A DNA stretch of 5,729 nt from Chitinophagaceae bacterium (GTDB taxonomy: Bacteria; Bacteroidota; Bacteroidia; Chitinophagales; Chitinophagaceae): NCBI GenBank assembly GCA_003509845.1, contig DOMR01000164.1, positions 1-5,729 of the forward strand. Reading direction: 5' to 3'. This document shows positions 1 through 5,694 of this stretch, in pieces. Position 1 is the first letter of the stretch; each line of letters starts with the position of its first letter. The notes beneath the pieces are model-generated. The model saw only the letters and a list, made by a program, of their open reading frames with translations, ran no database searches and had not been told where the DNA came from. A program made the translations under genes and the position numbers.

Positions 1-2
1 GC

Positions 3-87
3 GGAGAGTTGGCAGAGCGGTCGATTGCGGCAGTCTTGAAAACTGTTGACTGTAACAGGTCCTGGGGTTCGAATCCCTAACTCTCCG
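3..87 (+). tRNA. tRNA-Ser (anticodon UGA)
   Basis: This class II tRNA folds cleanly. The acceptor stem pairs 3-9 with 80-86, and G87 is the discriminator base expected for serine. The D stem pairs 12-14 with 26-28. The anticodon stem pairs 30-34 with 42-46 around a seven-base loop with anticodon TGA at 37-39. A long variable arm spans 47-62 and the T arm spans 63-79 with loop TTCGAAT. The long variable arm, UGA anticodon and G73 together identify serine; it should read UCA and other UCN codons by wobble. The three bases after G87 are CAG, so CCA is not encoded and must be added by the CCA-adding enzyme, as is usual in Bacteroidota. The promoter would lie outside the window. Confidence 0.97.
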
Positions 88-96
88 CAGAATGAC

Positions 97-123
97 AAAA
101 AAGGGGCTAAAAGCCCCTTTTTT
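97..123 (+). terminator. Rho-independent terminator of the tRNA-Ser gene
   Basis: A perfect six-base-pair stem GGGGCT/AGCCCC (103-108 with 112-117) closes a three-base A loop. It is flanked by six A residues (97-102) and six T residues (118-123), which can extend the stem. This is a textbook intrinsic terminator nine bases after the tRNA. Because of the flanking A and T runs it could also work in the opposite direction. Confidence 0.93.
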
Positions 124-267
124 AATGCCCAAAAAGGGCATTTTCACGCAGTGAACCTTGAATAATAAAGAAGATGAGACTCAAATCTTGATTTGAAGTC
201 GAAAATGAATTTATTAGACAAGGTAAAATCCGAAGGATTTAAATGCCATTTGTTTTGGGCATTAAAA
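120..267. repeat. Long imperfect inverted repeat, MITE-like or large hairpin
   Basis: The outer 15 bases TTTTAATGCCCAAAA (120-134) recur as an exact reverse complement at 253-267. Moving inward, further matches keep the same order: GGCATTT at 137-143 against 241-247, ACCTTGAATAATAAA near 155-169 against the complement of about 209-223 (13 of 15 bases agree), and GACTCAAAT near 178-186 against ATTTGAAGTC at 191-200. Each arm also carries a small hairpin at an equivalent place: TTCAC-GCA-GTGAA (143-155) and AAATCC-GAA-GGATTT (226-240). The centre lies near 187-190. No target-site duplication or transposase is visible, and no convincing open frame is present. It could be a non-autonomous mobile element, an REP-like structure, or the gene of a structured RNA. 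The symmetry is seen directly; the role is inference. Confidence 0.75.
124..144 (+). terminator. Second hairpin with T-run, possible tandem terminator
   Basis: AATGCCC (124-130) and GGGCATT (136-142) form a perfect seven-base-pair stem around a five-A loop, ending in TTTT (141-144). It directly follows the first terminator, so it may be a backup terminator. However, its left arm is also the left end of the long inverted repeat 120-267, where it could pair with 257-263 instead. The two folds are mutually exclusive, so the terminator role is uncertain. Confidence 0.5.
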
Positions 268-270
268 CTA

Positions 271-279
271 CCGGCTTCC
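271..279. repeat. Partial inverted copy of the B hairpin edge
   Basis: CCGGCTTCC here is the exact reverse complement of GGAAGCCGG at 481-489, the left edge of the last B hairpin. It starts three bases after the long inverted repeat ends. It may be a remnant fifth unit of the array or one arm of a closing stem that folds the whole block 271-489. A weaker second pairing, CCCCCC (298-303) with GGGGG (454-458), would lie inside such a fold. Confidence 0.4.
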
Positions 280-303
280 CCTTTTTTTTCATTCTCGCCC
301 CCC

Positions 304-510
304 AAAAGGATCACCGACCAACGGGAGGTAATCCTTTTGTAAATTAGATTATTATCTATTGGGCTGCCGGAGCAAAGCGACGGCAATCCTTTGGAGGATT
401 AATTGAAAATTAATTGCAAAACAGATCACCGACCGAAGGGAGGTAATCCTGGTGGGGGAAAATTTGTAAAATTTTAGATGGGAAGCCGGAGCAAAGCGAC
501 GGCAATTCTT
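304..510. repeat. A-B-A-B array of four GC-rich hairpins, two diverged tandem copies
   Basis: Two kinds of palindromic unit alternate. Unit A occurs at 304-338 and 422-450. In the first copy AAAAGGAT pairs with ATCCTTTT, with inner ACC/GGT and CC/GG pairs; both copies share TCACCGACC and GGGAGGTAATCCT. Unit B occurs at 365-388 and 484-508, with GCCG/CGGC stems around a shared loop containing GCAAAGC. The A units are 115 bases apart and the B units 119, and the spacers share TTTGTAAA and TAGAT, so this is a two-copy tandem duplication of about 117 bp that has diverged. In the minus orientation A and B begin alike, with GGATTACC and GGATTGCC (GAATTGCC in the last copy), which suggests related units. 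AATCCT/AGGATT (385-390, 395-400) adds another hairpin. REP/BIME-like repeats are the closest known type; the family is not recognised. Confidence 0.8.
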
Positions 511-633
511 TTGGCTAAAATTAGACTATTTTCTACTGAAGAAAATATATTTTAAAGTTTAATTAAACCTATTAAAATACGAATTAACCGAAAGTTAAAT
601 AATAGACAACATAGTTATGTTTAAATCAAAAAC
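511..633. other. A+T-rich leader before the DUF4160 gene
   Basis: This stretch between the hairpin array and the DUF4160 start is non-coding in my reading. It holds a 12-bp perfect palindrome, GTTTAATTAAAC, at 557-568, 65 bases before the start codon, which could be an operator but is also easy to get by chance in A+T-rich DNA. A possible -7 promoter element follows at 616-623. No Shine-Dalgarno sequence is visible before 634. Confidence 0.4.
616..623 (+). promoter_or_regulatory. Possible -7 element for the DUF4160-DUF2442 operon
   Basis: TATGTTTA matches the Bacteroidota -7 consensus TAnnTTTG at all fixed positions except the last, and lies ten bases before the start codon. No clear TTG -33 element is seen at the right distance, so this is weak. 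Confidence 0.25.
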
Positions 634-888
634 ATGCCAACTATATTGTATATCTACGGATGGAGATTATTTTTTTATTCTAATGAAATTAATGAACCTA
701 TTCATATTCATGTACAAAAAGGAGATATGCAAGGTAAATTTTGGTTAATGATTGATGAAATAGAGATTATTGAGGCATTTTGTTATAATTTTACTCCAGC
801 TTCTAAAAGAGAAATTAAAAAAATAATATACAAAAATTTTGATATTATAGTTGACGCTTGGTTTAATCATTTTATTAAGAATAAATAA
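634..888 (+). CDS. DUF4160 domain protein
   Basis: The product is 84 residues, the usual length for DUF4160. The family pattern is clear: it starts MPTI, has an aromatic YGWRLFFYSNE stretch (residues 8-18), then the EPIHIHV motif with His24 and His26, KFWL at 35-38, and a helical tail with the TPASKREIKKII segment. No signal peptide or membrane segment is present, so it is probably cytoplasmic. The biochemical function of DUF4160 is not established. Genes of this family commonly sit directly before a DUF2442 gene, as here, in a layout like toxin-antitoxin pairs. The stop codon overlaps the next start by one base (TAATG), so translation is probably coupled. The ATG at 634 gives the conserved family start. 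Base composition is very low in G+C: hand counts of three full lines gave about 17-30 percent. Confidence 0.85.
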   Translation: MPTILYIYGWRLFFYSNEINEPIHIHVQKGDMQGKFWLMIDEIEIIEAFCYNFTPASKREIKKIIYKNFDIIVDAWFNHFIKNK

Positions 889-1124
889 TGACAACAACAA
901 TTAACAACAAGATAGAATCTATAAACTTTACAAAAGATACTCTTTTGATTAAAATTGGTAATAAGATACATGAGTTAGACTTGAATGTAATATCTAAACC
1001 ATTACTTAATGCTACAGCAGAAGAAAGATTAAACTATCAAATTTCACCTGCTAATTATGGAATACATTGGCCATTATTAGACGAAGATATTAGTGTTTAC
1101 AATTTAATAAACACAAGTAAGTAG
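888..1124 (+). CDS. DUF2442 domain protein
   Basis: The product is 78 residues and is recognised as DUF2442 by its C-terminal block, NATAEERLNYQISPANYGIH followed by WPLLDEDIS (residues 41-69). This holds the family's hallmark G-I-H-W-P-x-L-D-E-D-I-S. The N-terminal half shows alternating hydrophobic residues consistent with a small beta sheet. It has no signal peptide or membrane segment. It starts inside the stop codon of the DUF4160 gene, so the two form a translationally coupled pair and probably act together, perhaps as a complex; that is inference from gene layout. DUF2442 has been discussed as a possible DNA-binding or antitoxin-like partner, but this sequence alone does not show which role it has. 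The stop codon lies within a weak hairpin shared with the convergent pirin gene end. Confidence 0.85.
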   Translation: MTTTINNKIESINFTKDTLLIKIGNKIHELDLNVISKPLLNATAEERLNYQISPANYGIHWPLLDEDISVYNLINTSK

Positions 1125-1142
1125 TTGATTTTATTACTACTT
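1119..1142. terminator. Weak hairpin between convergent genes
   Basis: AAGTAGT (1119-1125) and ACTACTT (1136-1142) form a perfect seven-base-pair stem with a ten-base loop. It includes the DUF2442 stop codon and lies between the convergent DUF2442 and pirin genes. There is no real T-run on either side, so it is at best a poor bidirectional terminator. Confidence 0.3.
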
Positions 1143-1164
1143 TGCATAAAATTTAATTCGTATA

Positions 1165-2037
1165 CTAATCCGCCAATTCCCCAAACTTTCCCAACTCATA
1201 ATCCTGGAAAGCTTCCATGATTTGCTCTCTTGTATTCATTACAAATGGGCCATGCGCAGCAATGGGTTCATTGATAGGCTCCCCACTTAAAATTAATACG
1301 ATACTATCTTGAGTTGCTTTAATGGTAAATGATTCACCCTCATTTTTAAATAAAGCCAAATGATCTAATGGCACATCCTCAGTATCATTTAAAATCACTT
1401 CCCCCTCAATTACTAAGATGCAAGTATTATGAGTGGAAGGAAAACTAAATTCTGCGCTACCGCCTGAAGTTAATTTTGCATTCAACATATTTACAGGTGT
1501 AAAAGTACTAGCGGCTCCTTGATGATCCTGATAGGATCCAGCAATCACTTCAACTTCACCTCCGTCCACTTTAATTTTTGGAATATGACTATTCTCAATC
1601 GCTTGGTATTTTGGGGTACTCATTTTATCCTTTGCGGGTAAGTTCACCCACAACTGTACCATTTGAAAATCGCCACCGGTTGCACAAAAACTTTCTGCAT
1701 GATATTCCTTATGTAAAACACCACTAGCTGCAGTCATCCATTGCACATCTCCTTCCTTAATTTCACCACCACCACCTGCACTATCATGATGTGCTACACA
1801 TCCTTTATAAGCTATAGTAACTGTTTCAAATCCACGATGCGGATGCACACCTACCCCTTTTGGTTTTCCAGTGGGTGGGAAATGATATCTAGATGCATAA
1901 TCCAACATAATAAATGGATCCATTCTTTCCATGGTTAAACCATAACCACTAGGAATAAAATTATGTACCCTAAATCCATCTCCCACAAAATGGGGTTGCT
2001 TAGGCGCTAATACTATTTCAACTTGTTTCGTACTCAT
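1165..2037 (-). CDS. Pirin family protein (bicupin)
   Basis: The protein has 290 residues, typical of bacterial pirins. The N-terminal cupin shows GVGVHPHRGFETVT (61-74) and later MTAASGVLHKEYH (101-113). His65, His67, His109 and Glu111 match the four metal ligands known from human pirin and the E. coli homologue YhhW, so an Fe(II)-type site is expected. Some pirins act as quercetin 2,3-dioxygenases and others as redox-sensing regulators; the substrate cannot be told from sequence. The C-terminal cupin (about 155-275) ends with the conserved EPIAAHGPFVMNTREQI stretch. I chose the ATG at 2037 because the longer frame opens with TTG at 2070 inside a terminator hairpin and adds an unrelated hydrophobic 11-residue leader. 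No signal peptide remains, so it is cytoplasmic. It lies downstream of the lipoprotein gene on the same strand, separated by a probable terminator. Confidence 0.94.
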   Translation of the reverse strand: MSTKQVEIVLAPKQPHFVGDGFRVHNFIPSGYGLTMERMDPFIMLDYASRYHFPPTGKPKGVGVHPHRGFETVTIAYKGCVAHHDSAGGGGEIKEGDVQWMTAASGVLHKEYHAESFCATGGDFQMVQLWVNLPAKDKMSTPKYQAIENSHIPKIKVDGGEVEVIAGSYQDHQGAASTFTPVNMLNAKLTSGGSAEFSFPSTHNTCILVIEGEVILNDTEDVPLDHLALFKNEGESFTIKATQDSIVLILSGEPINEPIAAHGPFVMNTREQIMEAFQDYELGKFGELAD

Positions 2038-2052
2038 AATGTAAAGTTTTAT

Positions 2053-2084
2053 AAAAAAAATAACGCACAATAAATTGCACGTTA
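2053..2084 (-). terminator. Intrinsic terminator after the lipoprotein gene
   Basis: Read on the minus strand, a stem with five outer and three inner pairs (2061-2065 with 2080-2084, 2068-2070 with 2075-2077) encloses a 2x2 mismatch and a four-base loop. Eight T residues (2060 to 2053) follow directly. It lies 26 bases after the lipoprotein stop codon and 15 bases before the pirin start, so it should separate the two transcripts at least partly. Confidence 0.6.
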
Positions 2085-2110
2085 TTTATATAATAATAAG
2101 ATGAAGCTTA

Positions 2111-2686
2111 CTAGAATCTTGTTAAATAGCTATTCCAGAAACCAATATAAATTGATGCTTTATTTTTAATCGTTAAATTTCCTGACTCCAAAATTAAACC
2201 TGTATTGAATTTTGCATTTCTTTTTCCTTGTCCTTCAAATTCTAAAACCGCATTTTTAATGGTAGAATCGTACGGATTATAATTTACGTTAATCAATAAT
2301 GGCGCATAAGTATAAGTTAATGTATCTGAAATATGTACATGCGCACTATCTAAATCACCCATATTACCAGGTGACTTTGGATAAATGATATTTAAGGAAT
2401 CCAAATAAGCCAAACCATTTTTATCATTAGGATCCTTAATAGTTCTAATTATAATGGTGTCCGCAAATTTTATTACTCCAGGATTGATAGAATCCTTTGC
2501 ATTAAATACTAAATCAGGCATTTGCAAAGTGATGCTTCTTGACCAATTTCCAACAAATTTATCCCTTACCTCACTAGTAATAAGACGTTTGTTATATGCA
2601 TAATCCAACTCATACACTATAGATTTATTACAAGCTGTAAATAATACAACTATAATTAATCCTAAATAGGTAACAAATTTTCTCAT
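2111..2686 (-). CDS. Small lipoprotein of unknown function
   Basis: The product has 191 residues when started at the ATG at 2686; a TTG at 2698 would add only four residues before MRK and is less likely. The N-terminus is a classic lipoprotein signal: MRK, a hydrophobic stretch (about residues 4-15), then FTAC with Cys19 as the lipidated residue. The residues after the cysteine (NKS) do not form the acidic Bacteroidota surface-export signal, so a periplasm-facing location is more likely than the cell surface; that is inference. The mature part has many short alternating hydrophobic stretches and looks beta-rich, for instance ADTIIIRTI and GNLTIKNKASIYIGF near the end. I recognise no domain. 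It lies 112 bases downstream of mutS2 on the same strand, with its own possible promoter, so a shared function with mutS2 is not implied. Confidence 0.8.
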   Translation of the reverse strand: MRKFVTYLGLIIVVLFTACNKSIVYELDYAYNKRLITSEVRDKFVGNWSRSITLQMPDLVFNAKDSINPGVIKFADTIIIRTIKDPNDKNGLAYLDSLNIIYPKSPGNMGDLDSAHVHISDTLTYTYAPLLINVNYNPYDSTIKNAVLEFEGQGKRNAKFNTGLILESGNLTIKNKASIYIGFWNSYLTRF

Positions 2687-2695
2687 AAAAAAATT

Positions 2696-2724
2696 CAATT
2701 ATAATGAAACACTAAGGTAGACAA
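2696..2724 (-). promoter_or_regulatory. Possible promoter of the lipoprotein gene
   Basis: On the minus strand TTG (2724-2722) is followed after 18 bases by TATAATTG (2703-2696), one mismatch from the Bacteroidota -7 consensus TAnnTTTG. The ATG at 2686 is nine bases further, giving a very short leader. Such A+T-rich matches arise easily by chance. Confidence 0.35.
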
Positions 2725-2754
2725 TTCATGGAATTATCAAGGATTTATACTAAT

Positions 2755-2784
2755 ATATTTTTATTTTATAATATATAAAAATAT
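2755..2784 (-). terminator. A/T-only hairpin after mutS2
   Basis: ATATTTTTAT (2755-2764) and ATAAAAATAT (2775-2784) form a perfect ten-base-pair stem with a ten-base loop, 14 bases after the mutS2 stop codon. The stem has no G-C pair and no T-run follows on the minus strand, so it may protect the mRNA 3' end rather than terminate strongly. It could also be a chance palindrome. Confidence 0.35.
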
Positions 2785-2798
2785 GATTGTTTATTAGA

Positions 2799-4904
2799 TT
2801 AAGGATTAATTATAATTTTCTCCACCACCACCAAGTCAACCAAATCAATATTCATGGGTAGTTGCCCTATTTTCACAATGGCCCTTTTCCCCTTAATATC
2901 AAGTACTTCACCCACTTGATAATTGTTTTTCATTTTAACTGTAGCCCCAACTTCAATAGGTTTAGAAAGCTCTTTGTAATTCTTATCTACCTTCTTGGCC
3001 AATTTATTAATGACTATTTTATCATTTTTCTTAAACAATAAATTATATAAATTTTTAACTACCTCTTCTTTCTTTTCTGCCTTTTTCCAATCCAACGCTA
3101 TTTGCTTTAGTTTTCGCTCCATCTCCTTTAAATAGGTAAACTTATCCTCCGCCACCCTATTCTGCTCCTTTAATAAGTTGATTTGTTGTAAATGCTTTTC
3201 CTTATTCAGTGTTTTGTTTAATTCCGCTTGCAAAATATCCACTTCCTTTAATTTCTTAATCAAGTCACGACGTTCTTTTTGAATTAATTGCAGATCCTGT
3301 TCCGTACTATTCAATAATTTATCTAATTCAAAATGATGACTATCTACTAATTTCCTCGCACGATTTATTAAATTTTTAGGTAAGCCAATTCGCTCTGCAA
3401 TGGCAAAAGTGTAGGAACTTCCTGGCTTACCAATCACTAGTTGATACAAAGGTTCCAACTTAACTTCATCAAATTGCATCGCACCATTCACTATTCCCTT
3501 ATTATGATTGGCCATCACTTTTAAGTTCAAATAATGCGTAGTCACAATACCTTGCGCATGTCGATGTGATAATTCTTCCAATATTACTTCCGCAAAAGCA
3601 CCACCCAAATGTGGATCACTACCACTTCCTAATTCATCAATAAAAAATAAGGTTTTTCCATTTGCATTTTCAATAAAATGTTTCATGTGAATCAAATGAC
3701 TTGAATAAGTACTTAATTCAAATGCCAAATTTTGCGTATCCCCTAATTGAATAAATAATTGTTTGTAAATACCCATTTGAGAATCTGGATGCACAGGTAT
3801 TAATAAACCACTCTGCAGCATCACCTGATTTAGACCCAATGTTTTCATCGAAACTGTTTTACCACCAGCGTTAGGCCCACTTATAATCAATATCCGCGTA
3901 TTATCGTCCAATTGTATATTAACAGGAATTGTTTTTTTACCTGAAACCTTATTATACATGTACAACAAAGGATGATAAGCATCTATCAAATGCGAAGTGG
4001 CCAAATTATTAACCATGGGCAATTGTGCATTCATGTCAATTGCCAACAAAGCTTTTGCTTTTACAAAATCAAATTGCCCAATGATTTGTAAATAGTTCAT
4101 TAATAAACTTGAATAAGGCGACAACTGTGCGGTAAGTTGTCTTAATACCCGCTGTACCTCCTTTAATTCTTCTTGTTCTAAACTATATAATTCATTATTT
4201 AATTCAATGGTTTCTTCTGGTTCGATAAACGCCGTTTTACGACTATCGCTTTCGCCATGTAAAAATCCTTTTACTTGTCGTTTATATTCTGAAAAAACAG
4301 CAACTACCCTTCTTCCATTACTAAAGCTTTCATCAATGTCAGCGGTGTAACCTGACTTGGCTAACTTACTCACTACCCTTTCAAATATCCGCCTAAGCTC
4401 TTGTCTTTTTTTATACAACTGCATCCTAATCTTGGCCAAATCCTCTGATGCATTGTCCTTCACCGAACCCCGTTCATCTACCACCACATCAATCATTTCA
4501 ATGATGCACTTTTCATAATAAGTATCTGCTACTATTTCATACAAAGCCCCATAGGCTGATTGTCGTTCTGCATCAAACCATTTAAATATTTGTGAAGTAT
4601 GTTCAGCTAACTTTCTTACCAACAACCATTGCTCTCCAACCAATTGTGCACCTGGAATACCCAATAATTTCAAATCTCTTCTTATATCAATCACAAAATC
4701 AACGGGAAAATATTGACCAGCCGATTTGATGTACTTAAATTCCTGAGTTTGTTGTAAGGCCGTTTGGATATACTTTAAATGGGTGTGAATCCGGATATCG
4801 TTCACCAATTCCTTGCCGATTGTTGTTTGACAATAGTTTAATAAAATGTTAATTATTTTATCAAATTCTAACTGTGATAATGCATTTTCTGGATATACTT
4901 TCAT
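2799..4904 (-). CDS. mutS2: MutS2 family ATPase lacking the Smr domain
   Basis: The protein has 701 residues from the ATG at 4904; the TTG at 4922 would add six residues not typical of the family, which begins as here with a short lead into LSQLEFDKI. The MutS2 core includes a KGFLHGESDSRKTAFIEPEE stretch (212-231) and NNEL. The ATPase shows Walker A GPNAGGKT (343-350), an ELSTYSSH segment (396-403), Walker B TLFFIDE with Asp423 and Glu424, the D-loop LGSGSDP, and TTHY with His457. A long charged coiled coil spans about 520-640, and a KOW-like segment (about 650-690) ends the protein. The usual C-terminal Smr nuclease domain is absent. MutS2 proteins do not do mismatch repair; known ones suppress recombination by cutting branched DNA or rescue stalled and collided ribosomes. 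Here ATP-driven clamping should remain, but Smr nuclease activity should not. The gene is divergent from msrA. Confidence 0.93.
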   Translation of the reverse strand: MKVYPENALSQLEFDKIINILLNYCQTTIGKELVNDIRIHTHLKYIQTALQQTQEFKYIKSAGQYFPVDFVIDIRRDLKLLGIPGAQLVGEQWLLVRKLAEHTSQIFKWFDAERQSAYGALYEIVADTYYEKCIIEMIDVVVDERGSVKDNASEDLAKIRMQLYKKRQELRRIFERVVSKLAKSGYTADIDESFSNGRRVVAVFSEYKRQVKGFLHGESDSRKTAFIEPEETIELNNELYSLEQEELKEVQRVLRQLTAQLSPYSSLLMNYLQIIGQFDFVKAKALLAIDMNAQLPMVNNLATSHLIDAYHPLLYMYNKVSGKKTIPVNIQLDDNTRILIISGPNAGGKTVSMKTLGLNQVMLQSGLLIPVHPDSQMGIYKQLFIQLGDTQNLAFELSTYSSHLIHMKHFIENANGKTLFFIDELGSGSDPHLGGAFAEVILEELSHRHAQGIVTTHYLNLKVMANHNKGIVNGAMQFDEVKLEPLYQLVIGKPGSSYTFAIAERIGLPKNLINRARKLVDSHHFELDKLLNSTEQDLQLIQKERRDLIKKLKEVDILQAELNKTLNKEKHLQQINLLKEQNRVAEDKFTYLKEMERKLKQIALDWKKAEKKEEVVKNLYNLLFKKNDKIVINKLAKKVDKNYKELSKPIEVGATVKMKNNYQVGEVLDIKGKRAIVKIGQLPMNIDLVDLVVVEKIIINP

Positions 4905-4919
4905 GGGCGTAAGAGGGGA

Positions 4920-4927
4920 CAAAATTA
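4920..4927 (-). promoter_or_regulatory. -7 promoter element of mutS2
   Basis: On the minus strand TAATTTTG matches the Bacteroidota -7 consensus TAnnTTTG at every fixed position. It ends 15 bases before the chosen mutS2 start at 4904. It also overlaps the alternative TTG start at 4922, which argues against that longer start. A TTG that could be the -33 element lies 27 bases upstream, which is too far, so the upstream element is not convincing. Confidence 0.5.
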
Positions 4928-4963
4928 CTTAAATAAACATTAACCTGCTTTAAACAATTTGGG

Positions 4964-4974
4964 TATATTATTTG
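4964..4974 (+). promoter_or_regulatory. Possible -7 element of msrA
   Basis: TATATTATTTG contains TA and TTTG separated by three bases rather than two, a near match to TAnnTTTG, 24 bases before the msrA ATG. The element includes the TTG that opens the longer reading frame at 4972, so that TTG is unlikely to be a start codon. No good -33 element is visible. Confidence 0.3.
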
Positions 4975-4998
4975 TATTATATTTATAAAAACAAGTTT

Positions 4999-5640
4999 AT
5001 GCAAGGCCTTAAAAAAACAAGTATTTTATTATACCTATTTATATGCTTTAATGCATGTGCCCAAAATAATACAAACAGTAAACCGAATAAGATAAATATG
5101 ACTAATATTGAAACCATTACACTAGGATCAGGCTGCTTTTGGTGTACCGAAGCCTTTTTTCAACGTTTAAAAGGAGTAGTAAAAGTAACCAGTGGTTATA
5201 GTGGCGGCTTTGTTGATAACCCTACCTATGAGCAGGTTTGTGATAAAACCACCGGGCATGCGGAAGTATGTCAGGTATTATTTGATACCACAAAAATTAG
5301 CTTGGACGAAATATTATCCGTTTTTTGGAAAACGCACGACCCTACCACCCTCAACCAACAAGGAAATGATGTTGGGCCACAATATCGTAGTGTTGTATTT
5401 TTTCACAACAAACATCAGGAAGATTTGGCAAAAAAATATATCAATGAATTGAACGCCGCAAAAGCTTGGCCTAATCCCATTGTCACGACCGTTGAAGCAT
5501 TCGAGAAGTTTTATGCTGCCGAAAACTATCACCAAAACTATTATAACAATAATAAAAATCAAGGTTATTGTAGATATGTGATTGGCCCTAAATTGGAGAA
5601 ATTTGAAAAAGTGTTTGCTGATAAATTGATTAAAGAATAA
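4999..5640 (+). CDS. msrA: Peptide-methionine (S)-S-oxide reductase MsrA, predicted lipoprotein
   Basis: The enzyme reduces methionine-S-sulfoxide in proteins back to methionine. The 213-residue product carries the family signature GSGCFWCTEAFF, with catalytic Cys46 and a second Cys49. It also has GYSGG (66-70), GHAEV with Glu89 (86-90), GNDVGPQYRS (122-131), AENYHQNY (174-181) and a C-terminal GYC with Cys191, a likely resolving cysteine. The first 20 residues, MQGLKKTSILLYLFICFNAC, form a lipoprotein signal with Cys20 as lipid site, followed by an Asn-rich linker. The enzyme is therefore predicted to act in the cell envelope on oxidised exported proteins. I chose ATG 4999 because the frame's first TTG (4972) lies in a promoter-like sequence. 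An in-frame ATG at 5098 begins MTNIETITLGSGCFW, as in cytoplasmic MsrA proteins, and could give a cytoplasmic form. No MsrB domain is fused to it. Confidence 0.95.
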   Translation: MQGLKKTSILLYLFICFNACAQNNTNSKPNKINMTNIETITLGSGCFWCTEAFFQRLKGVVKVTSGYSGGFVDNPTYEQVCDKTTGHAEVCQVLFDTTKISLDEILSVFWKTHDPTTLNQQGNDVGPQYRSVVFFHNKHQEDLAKKYINELNAAKAWPNPIVTTVEAFEKFYAAENYHQNYYNNNKNQGYCRYVIGPKLEKFEKVFADKLIKE

Positions 5641-5694
5641 TATCATAATCGTATCATTACTTGTTTATTAATTACGACTAATTAAAGCACCCGT

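Noticed and set aside
144..386. An 80-codon open frame on the minus strand across the repeats
   Set aside because: It opens with TTG, has no internal ATG, and lies exactly over the inverted repeat and hairpin units, which explain the sequence conservation better than a protein does.
304..510. CRISPR array
   Set aside because: There are only two copies of each of two different palindromic units, the copies are diverged, the spacers resemble each other, and no cas gene is present.
63..1124. Integrative element using the tRNA-Ser 3' end as attachment site
   Set aside because: I looked for a second copy of the tRNA 3' end downstream and found none, and there is no integrase in the window.
1741..1938. 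A plus-strand open frame inside the pirin gene
   Set aside because: It is antisense to the conserved metal-binding part of pirin, and the translation resembles no protein I know.
2687..2798. Smr domain of MutS2 lost by a frameshift just after the stop
   Set aside because: The 112 bases after the stop are almost purely A+T with an A/T-only hairpin, and no frame shows Smr motifs.
5192..5646. Open frames in other phases and on the opposite strand within msrA
   Set aside because: They overlap the well-supported MsrA frame, and their translations show no family motif.
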